In this document: piece by piece, positions 1 to 12,300 of the stretch
Position numbering within the stretch: position 1 is the first letter of the stretch
Layout: the number at the start of each line of letters is the position of its first letter
Source of the DNA: Isoperla grammatica
Lineage: Eukaryota; Arthropoda; Insecta; Plecoptera; Perlodidae
Length of the DNA stretch: 64,000 nucleotides
Assembly (NCBI GenBank): GCA_945910005.1
Contig: OX246743.1
Location: 16,020,695 to 16,084,694, forward strand
Direction: 5' to 3'
Program-made: the position numbers and the translations under genes
Notes under the pieces: generated by a model
What the model was told of the DNA's origin: nothing
The model's input: the letters and a program-made list of their open reading frames with translations, nothing else
The model's database searches: none

Positions 1-358
1 TCGTGTGAATCTAGCAGTGGTCTCAAGTCGTTGCAACTTTTGCAACCCAGTCTAGGCAACGATAACACACTTTTGCGCACATTTCAACCTGTGTCCTGTT
101 TCAACCTTGTTTCAACAATGACATTGAAAAAAAAAATTAAAAGAATTTAAATATGGCAGTTGAACATTATTGACGAACAGTCTTAAATTAATAAATTCCC
201 GTCTCTTATAAGTATGCCGACGCTAACTGCAAAAAAATATAGAAAATCTCTTGTACCGAATGACGAGTTCGGCCCGTAGTTGTGGTACAGCTGGTGATCA
301 ACAGCTGACGGAACCCGGGAACTGGGAAGGGAGCCGGTAGAGAAATTATTGACATGTC
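1..358. other. Upstream region and presumed 5' UTR of TUG
   Basis: No protein-coding signal is seen here. The last part should contain the promoter and 5' UTR of the TUG gene that starts at 359. An out-of-frame ATG lies 5 bases before the chosen start. No TATA box or other core promoter element could be assigned with confidence. Confidence 0.4.
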
Positions 359-3300
359 ATGGCAGCCTCCAATAAATCAGTTATTGTTTTAGCTCCTAAT
401 GGTAGAAGACAAAATGTTAAGGTAACACCAAATACGACGATTCTTCAGGTGAGCTACGGCATAAATCCAGATCCTGATAATATAACACCTATTATAGTTA
501 TAGACATTACATAAGGCTAGGCCTAGGCTAGCCTAGGCCTACAACCTGGTCTGCGCTGAAGTCCGAACTAACCCTACTTTTCGTTTTTTTTACTAGATTT
601 TGGAGGAAGTCTGTAAAAAGCAAGGCTTTAAACCGGAAGAATATGATATCAAGTAAGTAGCCTAGGCCTATACGTCCTACATCTAGCCATCCTTGTCGAA
701 ATGCCAACTGAATGAAAACTGTCGGGTTCAGTCTTGCATAACAATAGGACCTAGGCCTAGCCTAGGCCCTACTCGTCAATCTTTAAACAGTTTTTCTTAG
801 CACTAGGTTAGGCCTAGGCCTAGGCGTATGTTATGTTATAAATAAATACTTACTTACTTATAGGCTACCCACTCAGTCTCAAGAACTTATTTTCATTGGG
901 ATACATTTATACCAGTTAGGCTAGGCCTATGTGCTTTGTTGCTAGGGGCCTATGATGGCTCTAAAGTCACCTTACCTTCTCATCTGCGACGGCGCTACCT
1001 CGCCAGTGGCAAAGAAACTGCTTCCTCCTCCCACTTTCGGCACAAGCCTATACTAGTATGTTGGCCTAGTTTGTGGAATAAAATAATAATTTATTTAATT
1101 AAATGTTAGGTTCTAGAATCTAGTGTAGTGAATTTTCTTCTAGGCACCACAACCATATGCTGGACACTAGTGGTCTGATGCGTTTCTCAGGACTACCAAA
1201 CAATGCTCAACTAGAAATGGCGCCAGCCAGTAAGACGCGAAAAGAGTCGAGCGTCTGTTTGGGTCTTCAGCTAGAATCAGGAGCACGTCCTACTGGAGAC
1301 TTTCTACCTACAGGTAGGTGCAGGCCTAGGCCTACATAATTGGGATTTTGTAAAAACAATCTTTTTGGGAAAGTTTCCTTTTCTACGATGTCGTTGCTTC
1401 CAGAGATTGGATCTCACCTTATGCCTAAATGTGTTATATTTAAATAATCAGAACAATAATTAGATACACAAAAATTGTGTGAATTTTTAAGCCAATTTTA
1501 CTTTAATAGAGTAAAACCTGTAGGATTTCAGTAGTTTTACCAATTTTCCTATGTACATAATTGCGAGTGCTTTCTTTAACAACTGACGACTGAATGCCTT
1601 ATCAGGCCAAGGTTTGATGCTAAAAGTGCATGTATACATTGTAACGTGTGTCCAGACAGTCTGTGGGACGTGATCAAGCGGCTGTGTCCCGACGAGGCCG
1701 ACCCCGACTCTAACCCGGTCGTGATCTACATGCGGCGCGAGGTTCACGGCTCGTCCGATCTGGCGGCCACGACGTTGCGCAGTCTGGGACTCATAGGAGG
1801 GCGCGCCATGCTTCGGTGAGTAGTCTGCGTTGATCGATTGCCCGCACAGTGGCACTTCAGTGGTGTCAGTTCGGCATTTGTCTGGTAAAACGTGGTAGCC
1901 GTCGGCGTTCCGTACCCTTTCCTCCTTTGAGAATGGATATCATTTGCATTTTTTATCTTTTGTACTGTTTACTCGTCTTCTAGCGTTACGAAAATATGAG
2001 AGGTCATATCAAACTTTATTTATAGGACCAAATATCATTTACGTTGTCAGTTCATCACCAATTCTCTTAAAACATATTAAATGTTCCCTCCTATCTTGAT
2101 TTACCCTCTAGCTTGATTTTCTGAGAAGAGGTTATCTATTTAGTTACTTAATATACTAATCTGAGTCTAAGTTAGTTTAAGAAATGTCGTATAATATGCC
2201 CCAAACACATCGTGTGAGGGGTCGACATGACGCAAACAAATACAAACGTACAGGCCATCAACGAGCTTTACTCTGACGTAGGTACGTCCACCGTACGCCG
2301 GAGCAACTCCACCACCAGGCAAACGTCTACCACATGCAACAGGTGCCGTCGGTAGCACCAACGACCCCCAGGAAAACTAAAACCGGGACGGACGCACCTC
2401 CCGAGCCGCCGAATCCGAAAGTTCCCTCCGAGAAGCCTTCACCTTCACCACCACCAGTGCCAATGCAGGTAGCCATCGAATTCATCCACGTACGAAATGG
2501 GACGTTAGTAAATGAGAACACTTCTGCACTAATTATTTATCTGATTTGGTTACTTAATTTCTCATCTTTCATCAATGTGTGTTTCCTATTCATTCAAAAT
2601 TCACTGATTGAAATGGGTATAGTGGAATGGAATGACTTGCCTGAGGAAATATTAAAGGACTTACCAGCAGTCAGTATCTTTAGAAGTAGACTTTAAATTG
2701 TATTCATTTAATATAAGTATTAATGTATTACTAGTAGTATTATGTAATATTTTTTATGTGTCATTAATGTTAAGTTAGCTCTGTAGTATACTCTGCCACC
2801 AAATTTCAATTTGTATTCAAAACAGTTTCAATAAAATTATCAATCTATCACTGTTGTCGCACGTCAGGTAGAAAACGTTCCCGAGGTCGCCAAGTGGGAG
2901 ACGGAATCGTACGACAGTCTGATGACGGAGAGTCTCGAGGGACCTTCGCCGCTGTCGTCGGAGGCGGTCGCCGACTCGGTCGCCGACCAGTTTCCCGACA
3001 GGCGGCGGCTGGAGGACGAGATCATTCTGGTACGTAGGTGTGAGGCAACTTCCATCGGCCGAGCTGACGTGATTTCACAGCTGCTGCTTATTGGTGGTTG
3101 CCATGGTGAAAACAAGTTAGTGGAGACTTTAATACCTACTTAGTTGGAAGTCATTAGACCCGGCATAAGTCTACCAGATAGCACTGATCGTTTTGCACTG
3201 ATCGCACGATTTAATGGACCTTGCCAGCGGATTTAGTGGACTTTGACTAAATGTAGCCTATAAGCTATAAATCAAGCTAAAAGCCATTTGCATCTTAGAT

Positions 3301-6300
3301 AGTTCCTTGTCTATATCCAAGGTGCATTATTCTGTAAGTATGAAATATGAATAGGCTAGCCTACCCGATAAGGAAGGCCCATGTAATAATACAGGGTTGG
3401 TTTAGTCGCTTTCAATTCAAGTCCCCCACTGAAAATCAGTCTTGTTCCTGAGTGGGTGGACTCTAAATGTGAATTTATTTATTTATTTAATTAGCAATGA
3501 TGGTACTTAGTTATTGGGTTGTAGTTATTCTGAACAGTGGCGTATACACGGGGGGGGGGGAGGGGGGACAACCCCCCCCCCCCCCCCTTTTGCAAAGGAA
3601 ACATGGAAAATGACCATTTACATTTCAATAGACAGTATTCAATAGACAGTATCAATACTCAATAGACAGTATTTCAATAGACAGTTAAAATGTTTGACTT
3701 TATAATTATTGTATATTGTTGTAATTAAAAGCAAAAGCAATACGAAAAATATGCAAATCATTGATTGAGGTTCCTTTTATTAGCGGTGCTAAGGGAAAAA
3801 TGTGTTGCCAGAAACTGAGTAATCTTGTTTCAGTTGGTCGCTGTAAAACGCGCAGATTTGCACTAAAATGACCTTGACGAGAATTTTTTCGGGGGGCAAG
3901 CCCCCCGGAACCCCAATTATCTTTCGGCTCCACTCTCTATAATATGGGTTGAAACCCCCCCCCTTTCCCAATTCCTGGATACGCCACTGATTCTGAATAC
4001 CTTGAAATTATGTGGTTGTGCATCTCAAAAGTGCTTGTTCTATTGCAGAATGTAGCTCCAAATAGCCAATTGAATTTTTGGGTGGCAATCTAAAAAAAAA
4101 AAAGATGAATAATGTCGGTCCGTAAAGACCGGATGGCCCTGAAAGGGTTCAATGTGTCTCATGTGATTGGTCGGTTTAAGCTTGGGGAACGGAACGCAAT
4201 TGTCTTCAGCCTTGCCATGGCGCAGTCTGTGCCTTACGAGGATCTTCCAGACGACTTCTATGATCTGACACTGGAGGACGCGCGAGCACTCTATCGAGAT
4301 ATCAAGAGGCGAAGGTAAGTCCATACAGAGTGAGTTTTATATGGTTACTTGACCAACGATAGTACGAGCACTCTATCGAGATATCAAGAGGCGAAGGTAA
4401 GTCCATACAGAGTGAGTTCTATATGGTTACTTGACCAACGATAGTACGAGCACTCTATCGAGATATCAAGAGGCGAAGGTAAGTCCATACAGAGTGAGTT
4501 TTATATGGTTACTTGACCAACGATAGTACGAGCACTCTATCGAGATATCAAGAGGCGAAGGTAAGTCCATACAGAGTGAGTTTTATATGGTTACTTGACC
4601 AACGATAGTACGAGCACTCTATCGAGATATCAAGAGGCGAAGGTAAGTCCATACAGAGTGAGTTCTATATGGTTACTTGACCAACGATAGTACGAGCACT
4701 CTATCGAGATATCAAGAGGCGAAGGTAAGTCCATACAGAGTGAGTTCTATATGGTTACTTGACCAACGATAGTACGAGCACTCTATCGAGATATCAAGAG
4801 GCGAAGGTAAGTCCATACAGAGTGAGTTCTATATGGTTACTTGACCAACGATAGTACGAGCACTCTATCGAGATATCAAGAGGCGAAGGTAAGTCCATAC
4901 AGAGTGAGTTCTATATGGTTACTTGACCAACGATAGTACGAGCACTCTATCGAGATATCAAGAGGCGAAGGTAAGTCCATACAGAGTGAGTTCTATATGG
5001 TTACTTGACCAACGATAGTACGAGCACTCTATCGAGATATCAAGAGGCGAAGGTAAGTCCATACAGAGTGAGTTCTATATGGTTACTTGACCAACGATAG
5101 TACGAGCACTCTATCGAGATATCAAGAGGCGAAGGTAAGTCCATACAGAGTGAGTTCTATATGGTTACTTGACCAACGATAGTACGAGCACTCTATCGAG
5201 ATATCAAGAGGCGAAGGTAAGTCCATACAGAGTGAGTTCTATATGGTTACTTGACCAACGATAGTACGAGCACTCTATCGAGATATCAAGAGGCGAAGGT
5301 AAGTCCATACAGAGTGAGTTCTATATGGTTACTTGACCAACGATAGTACGAGCACTCTATCGAGATATCAAGAGGCGAAGGTAAGTCCATACAGAGTGAG
5401 TTCTATATGGTTACTTGACCAACGATAGTACGAGCACTCTATCGAGATATCAAGAGGCGAAGGTAAGTCCATACAGAGTGAGTTCTATATGGTTACTTGA
5501 CCAACGATAGTACGAGCACTCTATCGAGATATCAAGAGGCGAAGGTAAGTCCATACAGAGTGAGTTCTATATGGTTACTTGACCAACGATAGTACGAGCA
5601 CTCTATCGAGATATCAAGAGGCGAAGGTAAGTCCATACAGAGTGAGTTTTATATGGTTACTTGACCAACGATAGTACGAGCACTCTATCGAGATATCAAG
5701 AGGCGAAGGTAAGTCCATACAGAGTGAGTTTTATATGGTTACTTGACCAACGATAGTACGAGCACTCTATCGAGATATCAAGAGGCGAAGGTAAGTCCAT
5801 ACAGAGTGAGTTTTATATGGTTACTTGACCAACGATAGTACATTCGTTCTATACAAAAATAAACAAGGAAGAAAAAGAAGACCAGACGAGAAGCGAAACG
5901 TTACATAAGTAGAAGGCTATCAGGAGGTGCTTGCCGCCATGGGAGTCGTGCTGTTTGTGCCTCAGCCTTTGTGAATGCAGAATTTTTGCTTTACTTTATT
6001 ATATATTATATTGGTGTACATGATGTTTGTACACGTGTTTCTTTTTTTTCTTCTTATGCTAATAATAACAACCTTTATTGGTTTCTGCAGCCATAGCTGT
6101 TGCCGTAAGACACAGAATAACAAACAATTTATATCAAAACGAAAATAGAAACAAATTACACTTATACACAACACTTATTACAAAATACAATTTATATATA
6201 AACTAAACAAAATTAAGAATACAAATGGTGCCTAAAGATGAAAATAGACCATCGCAATACGGCCAGAACAATTTCTTCGGTGAGACTTGAAGGTAATTTG

Positions 6301-9300
6301 AACGTCTTCCGGAATTCCTCGAAAAAGCCGGGGATTGTACCCCTAGCACCTATCATAAGACCTATAACTCTGATATTCTTCAGATTGTAATAGGTCTTAT
6401 AATAGGCACCAGTCGGGTTATAGATCCCCTGCTTTTCACGATCAACCTCCTCCGCTTGTCCCAGGTGATCCTCAAAGCGGATAGAGGGATCGAGAATGTA
6501 TCCCTCCGACGTCCCCCGATCAATTGCGATGATGTCAATTCGCCTTGTGCCCCCTGACGTAGATAGACCATGTACTTCTTCATATACTTCATATTTCTTA
6601 ACGCGAAGAGCCTGGGCTATCTTATGCCGCACTTCGTGATGACGGGATTCTCTCATCTTTTCGCCGTGCTGACAGTAACCAAGTACATGGGCAAGGGTTT
6701 CAAACTCGCTGCAATGTCTACAGCGGTTAGTACCTTGGCTCCTGCCAGGGACGGTTCTTACGGGAACCACGTTACACGTCATCTTGATGGCATCTCTCCA
6801 TTCAGAGCAAGAGAGTCCCGCCTTATTGTGGATCCACCTGTTAGCAGATGTCACTTCCTGGAAAAGTATCACGCCCTTTCCTTTATGTGACAGAGCGCAC
6901 CACTTTTTATACTCTTGCTCTCGAAGGTGTTCTCGCAAGGTCTTGCCTGAGACTCCAGCTCTCATTGAGGCTTCCGGAAATGTTATGCCTAATCTAGAAA
7001 TACAACTTAACTTCTCAGCTTCAAGATTCCTCGCAAAATTTACGTGTACATTATCCGCCTCTAGCAATGTATCACATATGTTAAAATGCTGAATGAAGGC
7101 TTCCCATCCAGTGTTCATAATGCCAAGGCCTTTGAATTTCGGACTAGAATAAATCATGGAGTCGGGAACATCATGAGGAAGCTGTAAAATTTCCTTCACA
7201 GTACCCCGCATCAATTTGTCTGTATCTGACAAAAATGATTTCGGTAACTGGGTCAGAGGTGCATTTTGAAGTGGGTAAATTAAAGTTGGGCCCACAAACT
7301 GGTTTAATATATGCAGTTTCTGGTCTGCATTTAAAAGGTGGGAAGTGGCCAAGGAATCAAGGGTTGCTCTAAGTTTATTGATAACTGAAGCTGGATCAAA
7401 AACAAGAGTTTGAGCAAAATTTACTCCTAAATATCGCACTTTATCATTGGGCGACAAAGATTCAATTTGCATGTCACTGTCTATAAATAGGTTAGTTTCC
7501 TCTAACACCCCGTTCTTAATAACAATTGCTGCACATTTTTTAGGATTAATTGAAAGACCAATCTCATTGAATCGTGCTCGAGCCATCTGAGTAAGAGTAA
7601 TTGCAGAATCAATATCCTTCCCAATCACTACAGTATCGTCTGCGAATCCTAAAACACTAGTAGCGTCAAGTTCCTCGGACATGCGATAACCATAGGTGTC
7701 CCTGATATCAGGTTCAGACAGTTCATCTAGAACATGATCAGTTGCTACGTTGTACAATGTAGGTGATAGAGGAGATCCCTGCAAAACGCCTTTTTGGATT
7801 GGAATTGCACGAGTTTTCTCTCCCTTTACTTCCACATGAGTTTGGTTACCCTGCTGTAAGTTTATTGTGAGTTCGCGTAACTTTGTTGGAATAGGAAGAC
7901 TTTGAATGGTTAGCTCAAGATGTTTGTGTCCAATCGTATCAAACGCTTTCGTTAGATCAAGAAAAATAATAGCTGCATCAGAACAGGTGGCTGCAGCTGT
8001 CTTGAGAATGCCTTCCACTATACTTATATTGATCGCTGTTCCAGGACTGTTAGTGAACCCCCTTTGATGCTCATTAAAACTTACATATGTCCTCAGCATG
8101 CGGTCCAGTGATTTCTCAATAATACGTCGTAATATTGAACAAATGGAGATTGGCCTGTAATTAGAAGGGTGATCTTTGTTTCCATCTTTAAAAATAAGAA
8201 CAGTGCGAGCTTGTTTGAATGATGAAGGCACAAAACCGCTTTCAAGCATTCGAGACGCTATTAGTGCTATAATTTTGGATATTCTTTCTGTTTTTACCGC
8301 TCTCATAATGATACGATCTAGTCCAGACGCAGTATCAATTGCTATTTTATGCATTGACAGTTGGATATCCTGAAATGATATCTTGGAGATGAATGATCTG
8401 TCAAGCTCCGTAAGCGCCGTTGGTGCAATTTTCGGTGGATATTCTTCACGAATCATCTCATTGCTAACACCGAATCTATCTCTAAAATACTTATACACTT
8501 CTTCTGTCGGTATTTTGCATGCTACTTTATCCTTATTATCCAAAACTCTTCTAGCTGCTTTGCGACGTTGATTATAGTATTGAAATTGGGTCACTTGATA
8601 AAGATATTTATCCTTCCTTCGTTCCCTATCACGTTTTGAAGACCTTTCTGGATTCGAACTGTCGTTATATGTTCTATCATTCGCCTTAAATTTTCCACTT
8701 TTCCTGGCAGCATAAAATTTTCGCGCAGGATGTTTCGGTCCGGGAAAATAATCAATTGATTCAGCAAGAAATGAAGAGAAATTAATGATGTGTTCATCAA
8801 AATCTTCATCACTCATGGCATTGGAAAACGTTTCTGTCCAATAATCAACAGCTTTCAAATACTCTGCATCCAATGCTGTTGCCCCCTCACTAATAGACTT
8901 GCCATTCCTAGAATCGTTAGATGTGTGTGATTCTTTTGTTGTATCCGCTGTGTATTTTTCCGTTATTTTAAGGCGCTGCTGTTCTGGATGAGCCTTGGAA
9001 ATATGTATGTTAATACTTAAATATAATTTGCCACAGTGGGGACATTTAGTACGCTCTTTCTTTAAAGGAAGAACTTCGGGTAGGCGTAGGTCTTTGCTTA
9101 AAGAAGATGATGAAGACAGGTTGTGTTTATCAGACTGATTGCCATCTGTATTTAGATAAGAAAATGCCTGCACATCACTGTCTACGCTAGATGAGTATGC
9201 TGATGAACATGCTTTCTGAGATGCACTGCTATACACATCAATATGCATTCTAGATATGTGCAACTGCAAATTTTGAACCGACCGTTGACAGTGCGGGCAC

Positions 9301-12300
9301 TTCATCGTAACGTCTAAATGATCCAAAGGCAGTGACGTTCATGCATTGTGAAACTCTTTGATTGCTTTCCTGTTTCTCCTATAGCACCATTTAAATCTAA
9401 AAAATCTTCCAACATTAAACATTATGAAACGAACGTAAAAAAAAGAATATCAAACAGTAACTAAAACTTGAGATGATAATAGTAGACATATTCCATGACC
9501 AATGCAAGCTCCTCGTAATCCCCTAGCGGGGCCTCGTCGAACTCCATGCACGCCTGCTACTGCTACTAGTGGCGATTTAGTGGACTTGGGCCAATATTGT
9601 AAGTGTTTTGTTTTTCATCCGTTTATCTACAAAATGAATTTGATCAAAATTCATATGTATAAACGTTCCCCACACTCATATGGCAAATAGAAAGACAAAA
9701 TCTACTATCCAATTTATAAAAAGCCTTCTGTTCCTGACCAGCTCATATTATTGGACTCCCTATCAATATGTAACTTAAGGGCATGCCGCCGTATTTAAAG
9801 AGATATGCTCTGTTTTGCTCTTCAGAACTACACATTTGTACATGGTTCTAATAATAATACCAATAGTGAATGTTTCACGTTACATATCGTGTTCTCTTCC
9901 TCGTAAGGGCCGAGATCGAAGAGGCGCCCCTGGTGACGGCCGCCCTGCGAGCGCAGATGGAAGAGTCGACGCGTGTGCTCACGCAGCTCAACGTGTACAA
10001 ACGCACGGTGCTGCGAGTGCAGTTCCCCGATCGCACGGTCCTACAGGGGACGTTCCTGCCGTTGGAAACGGTCGGCATCGTGATGGACTTTGTTCGCAGC
10101 TACCTGCAGGATCCGCGCGCACGATTCCACCTTTGTACGTAAGACGGGTTAGTTCGGTCGGCATCGTGATGGACTTTGTTCGCAGCTACCTGCAGGATCC
10201 GCGCGCACGATTCCACCTTTGTACGTAAGACGGGTTAGTTCGGTCGGCATCGTGATGGACTTTGTTCGCAGCTACCTGCAGGATCCGCGCGCACGATTCC
10301 ACCTTTGTACGTAAGACGGGTTAGTTCGGTCGGCATCGTGATGGACTTTGTTCGCAGCTACCTGCAGGATCCGCGCGCACGATTCCACCTTTGTACGTAA
10401 GACGGGTTAGTTCGGTCGGCATCGTGATGGACTTTGTTCGCAGCTACCTGCAGGATCCGCGCGCACGATTCCACCTTTGTACGTAAGACGGGTTAGTTCG
10501 GTCGGCATCGTGATGGACTTTGTTCGCAGCTACCTGCAGGATCCGCGCGCACGATTCCACCTTTGTACGTAAGACGGGTTAGTTCGGTCGGCATCGTGAT
10601 GGACTTTGTTCGCAGCTACCTGCAGGATCCGCGCGCACGATTCCACCTTTGTACGTAAGACGGGTTAGTTCGGTCGGCATCGTGATGGACTTTGTTCGCA
10701 GCTACCTGCAGGATCCGCGCGCACGATTCCACCTTTGTACGCTAAGGGTACCTCTACGACAAGAACCACAGAAAATTTAGAAAAATTAATTTTTAATTTT
10801 TTAATTTTAAATTATATCTCAAAAATGTTACTCGAAATCGAAAATATGAGTCAATAGTGCACTGTGGTTTGGTAAACCCTACGTACTGAATGCTCTACAT
10901 TATAACCAGTATGTTTTTTTTTGTTTTTTAATTTTATTACTAATAATTGATTTAATAATCAAAATAACTGTGCTAATGGTTATAATATTCCATTCTTCTG
11001 TAGGGCTTACCAAACGCAGTGCACTGTACACTCAGATTTTTGATTTCGAGTAGCGTGCTAGAGATAATTTTAAAATTAAAATTTTCTGTTTATGGCGTAG
11101 AGGTAGGCCTACTCTTCGCTCTTAATGGCAATGGGTTGCTCGCAATATTAAACCACCCAAATTAGCTATCTATTACTATCTTGAGAACGTTTCAAAATAT
11201 TGAAAAAGTGATTCCACTTATTATTCCACTTATTGGACTTAGGTAGTAGAGTAAAGAAAGAAAAAAAAATGCTTGAAATTTGGTTTTATATGAGCTGTAC
11301 AATAAATGTAAATTCTGTCAAATATACCTGGCACTCATGGTTGCTAAACTGGCTGTAAAATAGCTGCCATTTTCTAATACTGAAAATAATATTTATGCAT
11401 CATAGATGGATGCACTCTCCAACAATTTTGCAAATCTTTGGGTATTTTGTGGGTATTTCAGTCACTTGTTTTGTTCACTTATATGTCTTGTGTGTAGAGG
11501 TGTGCGAGTAGCACTTTTACAAGTCGAGTCGAGTAGTCTTCTAGATACTCGAGTATCGAGTCGAGCTCGAGCTTTTTTTTACTTTTGCATTTTTAGTTAA
11601 AAAAAGGAAATCAATCACATAATAACGCACAGAAATAGATAATCTGTGTATAGTAGCTAGATTGATGCATATTATATCTTGCGGAATATGGTGATAAGTG
11701 CAACTGAACATTCAAGACTGACGTTAATTAAACACAAATTTAATAATGTGCTGTGCTGTCTGTGCACAGTGCAGTGAAATAAAAGTTCCAAGCACTACTT
11801 GTGATGCTCAAGAGTACTAGGCCTAGACTTTGGCGACGAAAAGATGAAAATAGGCTCATTACTAGGTACTTGTATAGGCCTACGCTGGCCCGACATTAGG
11901 CCTATTATTGCTATTATTGTTATTACTACTTCTTTATTTATTGACGCTAGACCTAGGTTAGGATACATCACAAAGTCAGGTAGGATTAATTTAAAACTGG
12001 ATAGAAATCGGCGTGAGCGATGTCATTTTCATAGGTTAGGCCAAACTCAAACTGATTCGACCCTAAACTACTACTCGACTCGACTTCGAGCTTAAAAAAG
12101 TACTCGAAAAAGCTCGAGAAATCGAGTACTCGCACATCCCTACTTGTGTGTAATTTAACTATGTAACAGTAAGCCTACTGAATGTAAAAATAAATACAAA
12201 AATTATGTCCTGTTGACGGTGTTCCAGTCACAACTCCGCCCAAGCGCATTCTCGCGGCTGACGAACGCCTGGTGGAGGCCGGGTGCGTTCCCAGCGCGCT

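Noticed and set aside
1487..1855. 122-aa minus-strand ORF
   Set aside because: It is the antisense shadow of TUG exon 4 plus intron sequence.
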